A DNA stretch of 16,974 nucleotides from JAADDV01 sp964582875 (GCA_964582875.1 CAZOTZ010000036.1:1-16974); one strand, 5' to 3'. Shown: positions 7,504 through 15,519, counted from the first letter of the stretch. The notes: generated by a model from the letters alone, not told the origin. Numbers and translations: made by a program.

Positions 7504-9810
7504 TTACTGCTGTACAGGAGTTGGTGCAGCAGCGGGCACAGCTTTTCTTGAAAGGTATAGTTTATAAATAAGGTCAACGAATATAAGAACAGCTCCACCT
7601 AAGACCATAGCGTCAGGTATTATTCTTATCCACATCCAGAAGCCAAGTCCTTCAAGTACTTCCCTTGTTCTTGCAGCCCAGTATCCGTAGTTATAAGCCC
7701 ATTCCATCTGTTTTTCACCAATAACAAGAACAGGTATTGAGAAGAGAATAATGCCTATTGTTAGAACCCAAAAAGCAAGTGTTGAAATCTTTTCATCCCA
7801 GTGGAGGTTTTTAGCCAGTGCATTAGCCCTTGCTATGAAGTACAGGAATGCTATTGAGATGTATCCAAATGCACCAAGGAGAGCAACATGTCCGTGTGCC
7901 ATTCCGAAGTATGTTCCGTGTTCGTAGTAGTTAACAATAGGAAGGTTTATTAGCATTCCAAAGAAACCAGCACCAAGCCAGTTTAAGAAAGCTGAACCTG
8001 CAAGCCATAAGAAAGCCATTCTAAATGGGAATGCCTTTCCAAGACCTTTTATATGGAGGTACTCTTTAGTAGCTTCAATCATTAGTATAACAAGAGGTAA
8101 TGGTTCAAGGGATGATAGAACTCCTCCCCATGCAAGCCAGAACTCATTTTCTCCCATCCAGAAGTAGTGGTGTCCTGTTCCTATTGTTCCAGCAGCAACG
8201 ATAAGGAAAGCTTCAAAGAACATCATTATTGTTGCAAATCTTGCACTTACAAGACCAAGGGCAACAGTTAGAAATGCAAGTGTTCCAGCTGCAAAGAGCT
8301 CAAAAGTGTTTTCAACCCACAGGTGAACAACCCACCATCTAAAGTAATCATCAATAGTAAAGTTAGGCATAATTTTTTGTAGTGGAGCCATTCCTGCTAT
8401 GTACAGTGTAGCTATTGCGAAAGCTGACCATATCATCATCTGTAGAGGTGGTGTAACTTTCTCAGCCTGTCTAACTGTGAAGAACACTATTGAGAACCAG
8501 AGAACAAGACCAATAACAAGACCTATATCCCATAATCTTCCAAGTTCAAGGAACTCTCTTCCTTCAGAACCAATCCAGAACCAGAGGCTATCTGGGAGTT
8601 TTCCTAAAGCACCTAACCACATACCAATAAGACCACCACCACCAACAATGAGTAAAGCTATCCAGAGGATATCAACAGCTACAGGGAACTTAAAGTCTTT
8701 TCCCTTTGTAGCAAGGGGAGCAACGAATAAACCACCAGCTAACCATCCTATAGCAATCCACACAACAGCAAGGTTAAGGTGAAACTCCCTTGCAACGTTA
8801 AATGGGAATAAAGACTGGGGAACTATCCAGTTATGGCTTGGGTCTGCATAAAGGTGGGCAAGATAACCTCCCATTACAGTCTGGAGAACAAAGAAGAGAG
8901 CAACTATTGGGACGTACTTTATAACTTTTTCCTGCATAGGTGTTAGTCTGGTAATTGTTAAGGAAGGTGTCTTTTCTTCTTCAAACTTCATGAAGTAGTC
9001 GTAGAATGCCCACATTACAACAATTGTTAGTGTCCAACAGGCCATAAATGCGATTAAAGACCAGAAAAGTGATGAGTATGTAGCGTTTAGCCCAATTGCA
9101 GGTTCAGGAGGCCAGTTATTTGTGTAGGTTGGATGTTCATTTAGATTTTTTACAAGGGTTTCTTTAGAACCTAAAGAAGAAATAACAATAGAGTTCTCTT
9201 TAGGCTCTTTTCCAGGTCTTGGTGTAACAGCAACAAGTGTAGACCAGTCTACAAAGTCTGCTATTTTATCAGCTTCCTCAGGCTTTATTATATTACCAAC
9301 AAAAGCATAAGCTGGACTACCTTCAACAAGGAACTTAACAAGTTTTTCTTTTGCCTGTAAGAAGGCTTTCTCATGTTCTGGTGTTAGCTGAACAACATCA
9401 GGTTTTAAGATAGATTTCTGTCTAACATCCTGGGTAACGAGGAAATCTACCTGACTTTTCTGCTCGTCTGTCAGCTGGTTGTAAGGTTTTCCAAATTTTT
9501 CATTTGCGTATATGTTTTGGAGGTTAACTATTTTTTCATGGAGTATCCATGAGGTATAGTCAGGTCCCATATAAGCACCATTACCAAGTAAAGTACCGTG
9601 GTCCATAAGAACGTACTTCTGGAAGTAAGCTTTTCCCTGAACAATATCATCGTAAGTGTAAAGGGTTTTTGTTCCCTTCACTTCTTTAGGTACAGGAGGA
9701 ACATTCTTAATCTGAATTACCGTAAAGTAGGTAAATAAACTGACAGCCACTACAATAGAAAGGACAAAAATCAAAAACCATTTTTTAGATGTTGTATCTG
9801 GGAACGCCAT
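7504..9810 (-). CDS. norZ: Quinol-dependent nitric oxide reductase, single subunit (qNOR)
   Basis: Reduces 2 NO to N2O in the cytoplasmic membrane with quinol as donor; serves denitrification or NO detoxification. 768 residues, standard for qNOR. Helix 1 is at about 12-31. The large outer domain (about 35-240) bears the qNOR motif HGTLLGNGAYMGPDYTSW (71-88). The catalytic core follows from about 245 with some 12-13 helices. Metal ligands visible by family comparison: H344 (heme b), H496 with E500 and H547-H548 (FeB site; WVVHLWVENTFELF, GTGHHYFWMG), and H639/H641 (AHGHVALLGAFGY, heme ligands). E504 is the conserved core glutamate. GGAGG precedes the ATG. It is the last gene of an operon of membrane proteins and is probably driven by the FNR-type promoter at 10389-10428. 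Confidence 0.95.
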   Translation of the reverse strand: MAFPDTTSKKWFLIFVLSIVVAVSLFTYFTVIQIKNVPPVPKEVKGTKTLYTYDDIVQGKAYFQKYVLMDHGTLLGNGAYMGPDYTSWILHEKIVNLQNIYANEKFGKPYNQLTDEQKSQVDFLVTQDVRQKSILKPDVVQLTPEHEKAFLQAKEKLVKFLVEGSPAYAFVGNIIKPEEADKIADFVDWSTLVAVTPRPGKEPKENSIVISSLGSKETLVKNLNEHPTYTNNWPPEPAIGLNATYSSLFWSLIAFMACWTLTIVVMWAFYDYFMKFEEEKTPSLTITRLTPMQEKVIKYVPIVALFFVLQTVMGGYLAHLYADPSHNWIVPQSLFPFNVAREFHLNLAVVWIAIGWLAGGLFVAPLATKGKDFKFPVAVDILWIALLIVGGGGLIGMWLGALGKLPDSLWFWIGSEGREFLELGRLWDIGLVIGLVLWFSIVFFTVRQAEKVTPPLQMMIWSAFAIATLYIAGMAPLQKIMPNFTIDDYFRWWVVHLWVENTFELFAAGTLAFLTVALGLVSARFATIMMFFEAFLIVAAGTIGTGHHYFWMGENEFWLAWGGVLSSLEPLPLVILMIEATKEYLHIKGLGKAFPFRMAFLWLAGSAFLNWLGAGFFGMLINLPIVNYYEHGTYFGMAHGHVALLGAFGYISIAFLYFIARANALAKNLHWDEKISTLAFWVLTIGIILFSIPVLVIGEKQMEWAYNYGYWAARTREVLEGLGFWMWIRIIPDAMVLGGAVLIFVDLIYKLYLSRKAVPAAAPTPVQQ

Positions 9811-9825
9811 CTCCTAAAACCTCCA

Positions 9826-10233
9826 TCAGTTGTTTAAATAAACCCGGATTATGTAAACAGCTAAATAGATGTAAAACATAATCCCAAAAAACTTCCTGTA
9901 TAACCTTTCCTCACCTCCTTTGTATATAAGTGCAAGCGAATAAACAAAAAGAACAACTATGTACCCTAAAATCATCACAAGTATGCTCTGTCCAATTGGA
10001 TTTGCTGTAAGGTCATCCATACCTGTCATAGACAGTATTGAAAGAAGAAGAATTCCTGTTAATCCTGTTCCTGTTATAAATATCCCTGCTACTTTAAGAA
10101 ACCTTTTTGATATCTCTTCTTTAAGCATCTCTTCTTTGGCAAAGGTAAAAACAAAAAACAATCCTATAGAAATAGCATTTGAAATAACGTGTATTATGTA
10201 AGAAAGTTTCCATATCCATGAACCTACTTCCAT
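9826..10233 (-). CDS. Unrecognised four-helix membrane protein in the nor operon
   Basis: 135 residues. I do not recognise a named family with confidence. Four hydrophobic segments at about 6-29, 43-67, 82-105 and 115-133. A single histidine (H15) sits in helix 1 within WKLSYIIHVISNA, recalling the helix-1 histidine of CopD/HemJ-like proteins. The short lysine/glutamate-rich loop (KEEMLKEEISKRF) follows helix 1. It ends 15 bases before norZ and starts 15 bases after the 39-residue protein, so it must be co-transcribed with both. GGGG sits six bases before the ATG. A role in NOR assembly, heme insertion or quinol/NO handling is only an inference from position. It may be a diverged paralogue of the 142-residue protein upstream. 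Confidence 0.85.
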   Translation of the reverse strand: MEVGSWIWKLSYIIHVISNAISIGLFFVFTFAKEEMLKEEISKRFLKVAGIFITGTGLTGILLLSILSMTGMDDLTANPIGQSILVMILGYIVVLFVYSLALIYKGGEERLYRKFFGIMFYIYLAVYIIRVYLNN

Positions 10234-10248
10234 GCTTGCCCCTTTTTT

Positions 10249-10368
10249 TTATTGGAAAATCATTTTTAAAAGTGAAATAGCACATGGAACAGTCATCACA
10301 CCAACAAAAAGTATTAAAAAAGCTGCCACAGCGATTATTATTAACCACTGCTTAAGTGTGTATCCCAA
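10249..10368 (-). CDS. Small single-helix membrane protein (39 aa) in the nor operon
   Basis: Not a known family to me. Start is TTG at 10368 with a strong CAGGAG ribosome site six bases upstream; stop is TAA at 10249-10251. The 39 residues begin MGYTLKQW, then an uninterrupted hydrophobic helix (about 9-27), then VPCAISLLKMIFQ with a lone cysteine next to a proline. The upstream frame closes at 10390, so no longer version with a usual start exists. It is the first gene after the FNR-type promoter, and the next gene starts 15 bases on. Size, topology and position resemble the small auxiliary subunits of heme-copper oxidases (CcoQ-type), but no sequence similarity is claimed. Confidence 0.7.
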   Translation of the reverse strand: MGYTLKQWLIIIAVAAFLILFVGVMTVPCAISLLKMIFQ

Positions 10369-10388
10369 ATAAAACTCCTGCTTTTGAA

Positions 10389-10428
10389 TTTATATGTACA
10401 AAAAAGACCCTTCATTGACCTGTATCAA
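10389..10428 (-). promoter_or_regulatory. FNR/DNR-type operator and promoter of the small protein-norZ operon
   Basis: TTGACCTGTATCAA at 10415-10428 matches the CRP/FNR-family consensus TTGAT-N4-ATCAA at 9 of 10 defined positions. On the minus strand a -10 box TATAAA lies at 10394-10389, 20 bases beyond the operator. The operator would then centre near -40, close to the class II activator position of -41.5, and transcription would start a few bases before the CAGGAG ribosome site of the 39-residue gene. No -35 hexamer is needed in such promoters, and none is seen. Confidence 0.7.
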
Positions 10429-10452
10429 AGGGATATTTCCCATAAAAGCCCC

Positions 10453-10881
10453 CTAAAGGATAAACATAAGCTTTGCAAGGATGATTACAGAAAAGGCAAG
10501 AAAGAACGCATAGATATGTATATAATCAAAAATTTTGCTTTCAGATTTTCCCCTCAAAAACATAACTATGGCTGTTATAACACCAACAAGAATTAAAAGT
10601 GCTAAAGAAACCTTTAAAAGAAGAAGCTTTGCAAACGTAGTAGATAAATCAAGTGTTTTTAGATGAAAATGAAACATGTAGAAACCAGTGAAATAAAGCA
10701 TTAGAACGAAAAAAGGAACTATCTTTATTCCCCTTTTTCTTATTATCACCTGTTCTACTTTTTTGTATGTATCTTCTCCAAACTCTTTTTTCACAGATGG
10801 GAGTAAAACAACTTCTACAAACAAAACACCACCGAAGATAACAGCACTTACAAGATGAATCAGCTTTGCTATCTCATACAT
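10453..10881 (-). CDS. CopD/HemJ-like four-helix membrane protein
   Basis: 142 residues from the ATG at 10881. An in-frame GTG at 10890 would add three residues, but that GTG lies inside the AAGGTG that serves as ribosome site for the ATG. Helices at about 5-27, 53-71, 84-109 and 120-141. H9 in helix 1 (AKLIHLVSAVIFGGVLF), H71 and H73 at the end of helix 2 (YMFHFHLK), and H122 at the start of helix 4 (YIHIY) could bind heme or metal. The pattern resembles the CopD and HemJ families (four helices, helix-1 histidine), but I cannot decide between them. It has its own FNR-type operator upstream and is followed by a second one, so it is regulated with the NO reductase. A transcript reading through into norZ is possible because no strong hairpin separates them. 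Confidence 0.85.
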   Translation of the reverse strand: MYEIAKLIHLVSAVIFGGVLFVEVVLLPSVKKEFGEDTYKKVEQVIIRKRGIKIVPFFVLMLYFTGFYMFHFHLKTLDLSTTFAKLLLLKVSLALLILVGVITAIVMFLRGKSESKIFDYIHIYAFFLAFSVIILAKLMFIL

Positions 10882-10901
10882 GGCTGGCACCTTTTTGTTA
10901 A

Positions 10902-10943
10902 ATAATCCCAGACAAACAGATTTTTAACATTGACTTCAGTCAA
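10902..10943 (-). promoter_or_regulatory. FNR/DNR-type operator and promoter of the CopD-like gene
   Basis: TTGACTTCAGTCAA (10930-10943) is a perfect 6-bp dyad around TC and matches TTGAY-N4-RTCAA. On the minus strand GATTAT (10907-10902) lies 22 bases away, exactly the spacing that puts the operator at -41.5 from a start near 10895. The ribosome site AAGGTG and ATG follow. The symmetrical site also stands 68 bases before the divergent plus-strand gene at 11012, but no -10 box at class II distance is seen on that side. Confidence 0.7.
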
Positions 10944-11011
10944 AAATTTCCATGTATTTCTCACAGGCTTTTCTTAATATTTAATTAAGTGAAGGGAAAA
11001 AGGAGAACGAG

Positions 11012-11866
11012 ATGAGGATTTTTATAACTGGAGGAACAGGTTTTATAGGTAGATATATAGTCCATACATTAAAAGAAAAATACAGACTTATCCTTCCTGT
11101 GAGGGATAAAAAAAGAGCTTATGCTTTATTTGGGAAAACTGAAAATATTATGCTCTTAGATTTTTCAGAAAACCTTGAACAGCTTGTTGTATCCCAGAAA
11201 CCGGATTTAATAATAAATCTCCTTGGTATACTCACTGAGAGTAAAGAAAACTCCTTTGAAAAAGTTCATGTTGAATACACTAAACAGCTTGTTAACGGTG
11301 CCTTAGAAACAGGATTTGTTAAGTTTATACAGATGTCTGCACTTGGAGCTGACGTTAATTCAAAAAGTAGATATGCAAAAACAAAAGCCCAGGCTGAGCT
11401 TTATGTGAAAAATTCAGGGCTTGAGTATGTTATATTCAGACCTTCTATCATAATAGGGAGGGAACAGAGGTTATTTAAAGATTTAAAGAGATTTTCAAAA
11501 ATAGCTCCTTTTTTTCTTGCCCCAAAAGGTAAGGTTCAACCTGTTCATATATACGATGTTGTGGATTGTTTTATTAAGGTGGTTGAGGAGAATATAAAAA
11601 ATGAAACCTTTGAACTCTGTGGTAGTATGGTAGTTTCTTACAAAAAACTATTTGAATTTGCCCTCTCTTTTACAGGAGTAAAAAAACCTGTAATAGAGAT
11701 GCCTGTAGGTTTCTTTTTCTTACTTTTACCGTTTTTTTCTGTTCTACCAGAGCCACCGTTTACAAAAGACCAGCTTTACATGCTACAAAAAGATAATGTA
11801 TGTACCGGAAAATTCAAAGGGACACAACACCTTTTAGGATTTGTTAGAAATCCTTTTGATATCTAA
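11012..11866 (+). CDS. Atypical SDR-family NAD(P)-binding protein, NDUFA9-like
   Basis: 284 residues, cytoplasmic or peripheral. Rossmann glycine motif GGTGFIGR at 7-14, putative catalytic S109 (QMSALGAD), Y121 and K125 (SRYAKTKAQAE) and the FRPSIIIGR segment (142-150) place it in the extended/atypical short-chain dehydrogenases. The QMSALGA and FRPSIIIG motifs and the length are nearest to the NDUFA9-like group often annotated as nucleoside-diphosphate-sugar epimerase; the substrate is unknown. A hydrophobic stretch near 229-244 (GFFFLLLPFFSVLP) may touch membrane or a partner. AGGAG precedes the ATG. Its stop overlaps that of smc on the other strand by a few bases. Confidence 0.88.
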   Translation: MRIFITGGTGFIGRYIVHTLKEKYRLILPVRDKKRAYALFGKTENIMLLDFSENLEQLVVSQKPDLIINLLGILTESKENSFEKVHVEYTKQLVNGALETGFVKFIQMSALGADVNSKSRYAKTKAQAELYVKNSGLEYVIFRPSIIIGREQRLFKDLKRFSKIAPFFLAPKGKVQPVHIYDVVDCFIKVVEENIKNETFELCGSMVVSYKKLFEFALSFTGVKKPVIEMPVGFFFLLLPFFSVLPEPPFTKDQLYMLQKDNVCTGKFKGTQHLLGFVRNPFDI

Positions 11867-14800
11867 CCTACTTCAACAACCTCTGAGTTCATTATGTCTT
11901 TTATATCAAGGGTATACACACTTGATATTCCATCTCTTGCAGAAACTCCTATAAGTCTGTCTGCATAACTTGCCATTGTGTCCCTCAGTGTAACAACAAT
12001 AAACTGGGCATCTTTTGAAAGTTCTTTCATAAGTTGAGCTATTTTTCTTGCGTTAGCATCATCTAAATGGGCATCTACCTCATCAAAGTAATAAAATGGT
12101 GCTGGTCTGTACTGCTGGACTGCAAATAAAAATGCAAGAGCTGTAAGGGTTTTTTCTCCTCCAGACATTATTTCAAGTCTTTTTACATCTTTTCCCCTTG
12201 GTTTTGCTTTTAGAAGAATACCACCTGAGAGAGGGTCATCTATGTTTTCTATCTCAAGGTAAGCTTTTCCTCCAGGGGATAGTCTTTTAAATATTTTTCC
12301 AAGATTTTTATTTACAGCCTCATAAACTTCCATAAATGCTTTTACTTTTTTCTCTTCAAGGCTTTCTATAAGCTCTTCTATAGATTTTTTTTCTTCTACA
12401 AGGGTTTTAAGTTTTTGATTTAAGTCTTCATACCTTGCTTTTGTTTCCTCATAGTCTTCTAAAGCTTTCTGGTTTACAGCTCCTATTTTTTCCCTTTTTT
12501 CTAATAGCTCTTTTAATGTTTTTTCAAGGGTTTTCAGGTCTCCTTCCACAGCTTCACCACTATACTCTTCTCTTAAAATATTTATCTCTCTTTCTGTATC
12601 TTCTACTTTCTGCTCAAGTTTACCTTTATCTTCAAGTAGATAAGTTATCTGTCTGTTTATCTCCTCTTCTTCTTTTCTAAGCAGTTTTAGATGTTCTTTT
12701 TTCTCCTTTAAAATATCAAGAAGTTTATCCCTTTCTTTCTCTGTTTCTTTAAGGTTTTTCCACAGGTCTGAAAGCTCTTTTGATAGGTTTTCTATTTTTT
12801 GTTTTAGCTCCTGCATTGCTTTTGTTTTTATTTTTATCTGGTCTTCTATTTTTAGTTTTTCATTTTCTATCTGGAAAATCCTCACTTTAAGACTGTTTTC
12901 CAATCTATCTTTTAGTTTTTCAATCTGGTTTTCTATGTCTGCTTTTTTTTCTCTGAGAGAATAAACTTTTTTAGTGGCTTCTTCCCATTCCTTCCTTAAC
13001 TTATGGAGACCTTCACTTTCAAGCTTTTCAAGGATTTCTTTTTTCTGCTGTTGCAGTTGTTCAAGGAGAAGTTCTTTATCCTTTAAATGTTTCTGTATGT
13101 TTTCTAATCTGTTTTCATACTCAAACTGTTTTTTCTTTATGTTTACTATCTCTTCCTCAAGAACGTTAATCCTTCCTATATTTGACTGGATTTTACTTTC
13201 TATCTCTTTCTTCCTTTCTAAAACAGAACTGTTTTCTGTGTGTATTTTGAATAGCTCTTTTTCTGTTTCCTGTAGTTTTTTCAGTACTTTTTCTATCTCT
13301 TCTTCCATCATCTTTTCTTCTGCTTTCAGTTTCTCATCTTCCTGTTCAAGTCTTATCCTTTCCTGTTCTAAAGAGCCTCTTCCTAACAGTCCTCCTCTGT
13401 TTTTTTCAGCTCCTCCTGTAATTGTTCCAGATTTTTCAAAAATGTCTCCGTCAACAGTAACCATCCTGAATATTCCTATACCTAAGTTCCTTGCTGCATC
13501 AAAGTTATTTACAATTACAGTATCTCCAAACACATAAAAAACAGCTTTTTCTATCTGGTGGTTGTAATCTACAAAATCAACAACACTTCCTATAACACCA
13601 GCGGTAAGTGGAGGTCTGTTTGGTCTCTGGGCTTTAATTCTGTTTAATGGTATGAATGTGGCTTTTCCTGCTTTTGTTTCTTTTAGTTTTTTTATACATT
13701 CTTCTGCTACTTTATCATCTTCTACAACAATGTTTTTTAATCTTGTTCCTCCTGCTGCTTCTACAGCTTTTGTCAGCTCTGGGTCTTTTACTGATATAAG
13801 GTCTGCTACCTGTCCGTAAACTCCTGGTATATTTTTTAGCACCGCTACTACTTTGTCTTCTCTAATCTGGGAAAGCTGGGCTAATACTTCAGCTAATCTC
13901 TGGAAGTTTTTCTCCCTTTTTTCTCTGTTTTCTTTTAGTTTTTTCTCAAGGGTTTCTTTCCTTAGTTTTAGTCTTTTTAGTTCACTTTGTAGGCTTTTTT
14001 CTTTTCTTTCCTGGGATTGGGTAAAGGAAGATATATTGCTCTGTGATTTTCTAAGGGTTTCTATTTCCTGTTCTAATTTTTTTACTTCTTCTTTGTACTC
14101 GTGAACCTTCTCTTCAAACCTTCTTAAACTATGTTCTATCTCTATTTTTTCTTTTTCAAGTTTTGAAATCTCGCTTTTTAGTTGTTTTTCTTCATTTTCT
14201 ACTTTTCCAAGGTCAAGTTTTGCTTTACTTCCTCCTATTTCTACTTCCTTTAGTTTTTGGTTTTTTTCTTCAAGCTCTTTTTCTGCTTTTTCTAACTTTT
14301 CCTGTATCTCTGGAAGTTTTTCTTTTAACTGTTTTATATTTTCCTCTATTTTTAGTATCTCTTTTATTTTTTCTTCCTTTTCTTTAGAAAGGTCTTTAAG
14401 GGTTTCTTTAAGATTTTGTATCTCTTTTTCTATTTCTTCTTTTTTTTCTGAGCTACTTCTTATTTCAGCTGTTATACTTCCTTCTTTTTCTTTTACTGGA
14501 AGAAGTTCATCCTGTAATCTGTTGAGCTGTTCTTCTACACTTTTTATCTGCTCTATTATTTCTTTCTGTTTTTGGATTGATTTTTCTTTTTCTTTGTAGA
14601 AGTTTTCTATTTTATTTTCTACTTCCTGGAGTTCTTTTACCGCCTGCTCTTTCTGGTTTAAAAGGAAAAACAGCTTTACTCCCTGTATCTTTTCTTTTAT
14701 CTGCTGGATTTTTTCTTCAAGCTGGGATGCAAGGAGAGCGTTCTCCCTTTCTTCTTCAAGCTTTTTTAATGTTTGTTTTACTTCTTTGAGAACAAGTTTT

Positions 14801-15375
14801 GCAGTTTGAACTTTTTCTTCTGTTTCTTGAAGGTCTTTTAGTGCTTTTTCTTTTTTTTCTTCGTACTCTGTTATACCTGCTATCTCAGATATAAGTTCTC
14901 TTCTTTCTGAAGGGGTCATTTTTATAAATCTGAATATATCCCCCTGTGTTACTATGTTATATCCCTGGGGAGGAATTCCTGCATAAGATAGAAGCTCTTC
15001 AACTTCATAGTGTTTAGCCGGTCTTCCGTTTATCTTATATGTGGATTTTCCATTGTGTTCAACTTTTCTGTAGATAGAAACTTCTTCATCGTTTAAAGGG
15101 AATGCTCCTTCATTTTTGAAAACTACTTCCACTTCAGCGTATTCTGCTGATTTCCCTTTCGATGAAAATATAAGGTCAGATAGTTTTAAAGCTCTCATTG
15201 ATTTTGCTGTAGCAAGTCCAAGGGCAAACACTATAGAGTCTCCTATATTACTTTTTCCTGAGCCGTTAGGTCCCACTATTCCTACAAAGCCTTCTCCCAC
15301 TGGGATAGTAAGTTTCCTTGCTCCATAAGACTTAAAACCGTAAACGTTTATCCTGTCTATATATGCTTTTGACAT
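11863..15375 (-). CDS. smc: Chromosome segregation protein SMC
   Basis: Condensin ATPase that compacts and segregates the chromosome as a homodimer with ScpA/ScpB. 1170 residues, full length. Walker A GPNGSGKSN (35-43), first coiled coil about 165-500, hinge about 512-662 (IPGVYGQVADL to GGAEKNRGGLLGRG), second coiled coil about 665-1010, ABC signature MSGGEKTLTALAF (from 1070) and Walker B FYYFDEVDAHLDD (catalytic E1099). The head motifs DEVDAHLDDAN and FIVVTLRD resemble archaeal SMC more than usual bacterial SMC (DEVEAALDEAN, VTHRK). The AGAGGG site precedes the ATG. No scpA or scpB is adjacent. The long purine-rich coiled-coil DNA creates many spurious antisense open frames. Confidence 0.98.
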   Translation of the reverse strand: MSKAYIDRINVYGFKSYGARKLTIPVGEGFVGIVGPNGSGKSNIGDSIVFALGLATAKSMRALKLSDLIFSSKGKSAEYAEVEVVFKNEGAFPLNDEEVSIYRKVEHNGKSTYKINGRPAKHYEVEELLSYAGIPPQGYNIVTQGDIFRFIKMTPSERRELISEIAGITEYEEKKEKALKDLQETEEKVQTAKLVLKEVKQTLKKLEEERENALLASQLEEKIQQIKEKIQGVKLFFLLNQKEQAVKELQEVENKIENFYKEKEKSIQKQKEIIEQIKSVEEQLNRLQDELLPVKEKEGSITAEIRSSSEKKEEIEKEIQNLKETLKDLSKEKEEKIKEILKIEENIKQLKEKLPEIQEKLEKAEKELEEKNQKLKEVEIGGSKAKLDLGKVENEEKQLKSEISKLEKEKIEIEHSLRRFEEKVHEYKEEVKKLEQEIETLRKSQSNISSFTQSQERKEKSLQSELKRLKLRKETLEKKLKENREKREKNFQRLAEVLAQLSQIREDKVVAVLKNIPGVYGQVADLISVKDPELTKAVEAAGGTRLKNIVVEDDKVAEECIKKLKETKAGKATFIPLNRIKAQRPNRPPLTAGVIGSVVDFVDYNHQIEKAVFYVFGDTVIVNNFDAARNLGIGIFRMVTVDGDIFEKSGTITGGAEKNRGGLLGRGSLEQERIRLEQEDEKLKAEEKMMEEEIEKVLKKLQETEKELFKIHTENSSVLERKKEIESKIQSNIGRINVLEEEIVNIKKKQFEYENRLENIQKHLKDKELLLEQLQQQKKEILEKLESEGLHKLRKEWEEATKKVYSLREKKADIENQIEKLKDRLENSLKVRIFQIENEKLKIEDQIKIKTKAMQELKQKIENLSKELSDLWKNLKETEKERDKLLDILKEKKEHLKLLRKEEEEINRQITYLLEDKGKLEQKVEDTEREINILREEYSGEAVEGDLKTLEKTLKELLEKREKIGAVNQKALEDYEETKARYEDLNQKLKTLVEEKKSIEELIESLEEKKVKAFMEVYEAVNKNLGKIFKRLSPGGKAYLEIENIDDPLSGGILLKAKPRGKDVKRLEIMSGGEKTLTALAFLFAVQQYRPAPFYYFDEVDAHLDDANARKIAQLMKELSKDAQFIVVTLRDTMASYADRLIGVSARDGISSVYTLDIKDIMNSEVVEVG

Positions 15376-15519
15376 ACTTATTCCCTCTTTCGTTTCTGTC
15401 TTTATTTATTTCGTCAAGATATTGATTTTACATAACATTTCAACTTTTTTGTGTTTAATATTGCTTTATTAAGTTATTAATATGATATTAATAATAAATG
15501 AAGGCAGGAGGGCAGACTG
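15376..15519. other. Divergent intergenic region with a perfect AT-rich palindrome
   Basis: The 144-base gap between smc and the 113-residue gene has no readable gene. It contains an odd-centred palindrome at 15474-15494 with perfect 10-base arms (TTATTAATAT and ATATTAATAA) around a G, located 25 bases before the TTG start on the plus strand and overlapping the zone where its -10 box should be (TGATAT at 15483-15488, with TTGCTT 16 bases upstream). It could be an operator. AT-rich composition raises the chance of accidental symmetry. Confidence 0.5.

Noticed and set aside
8399..8782. 127-residue plus-strand frame opposite norZ
   Set aside because: Antisense shadow of the membrane-helix codons of norZ.
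10121..10348. 75-residue minus-strand frame across the nor operon spacer
   Set aside because: Overlaps in another frame both the 39-residue protein and the 135-residue protein, each of which has a proper ribosome site and helix pattern; this frame has neither.
10430..10441. GGGATATTTCCC as a terminator of the CopD-like gene
   Set aside because: Only a 4-bp GC-containing stem with no T run; too weak to call, and it lies next to the FNR-type site.
10384..10596. 70-residue plus-strand frame
   Set aside because: Antisense to the CopD-like gene and covers the FNR-type operator; composition is not protein-like.
10888..10890. GTG at 10890 as start of the CopD-like protein
   Set aside because: The GTG forms part of the AAGGTG ribosome site of the ATG nine bases downstream, which is the better start.
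12974..13537. 187-residue plus-strand frame inside smc
   Set aside because: Serine/phenylalanine-rich antisense shadow of the glutamate/lysine-rich coiled coil; no ribosome site or family resemblance. The same holds for the frames at 12435, 13853, 14163, 14577 and 15116.
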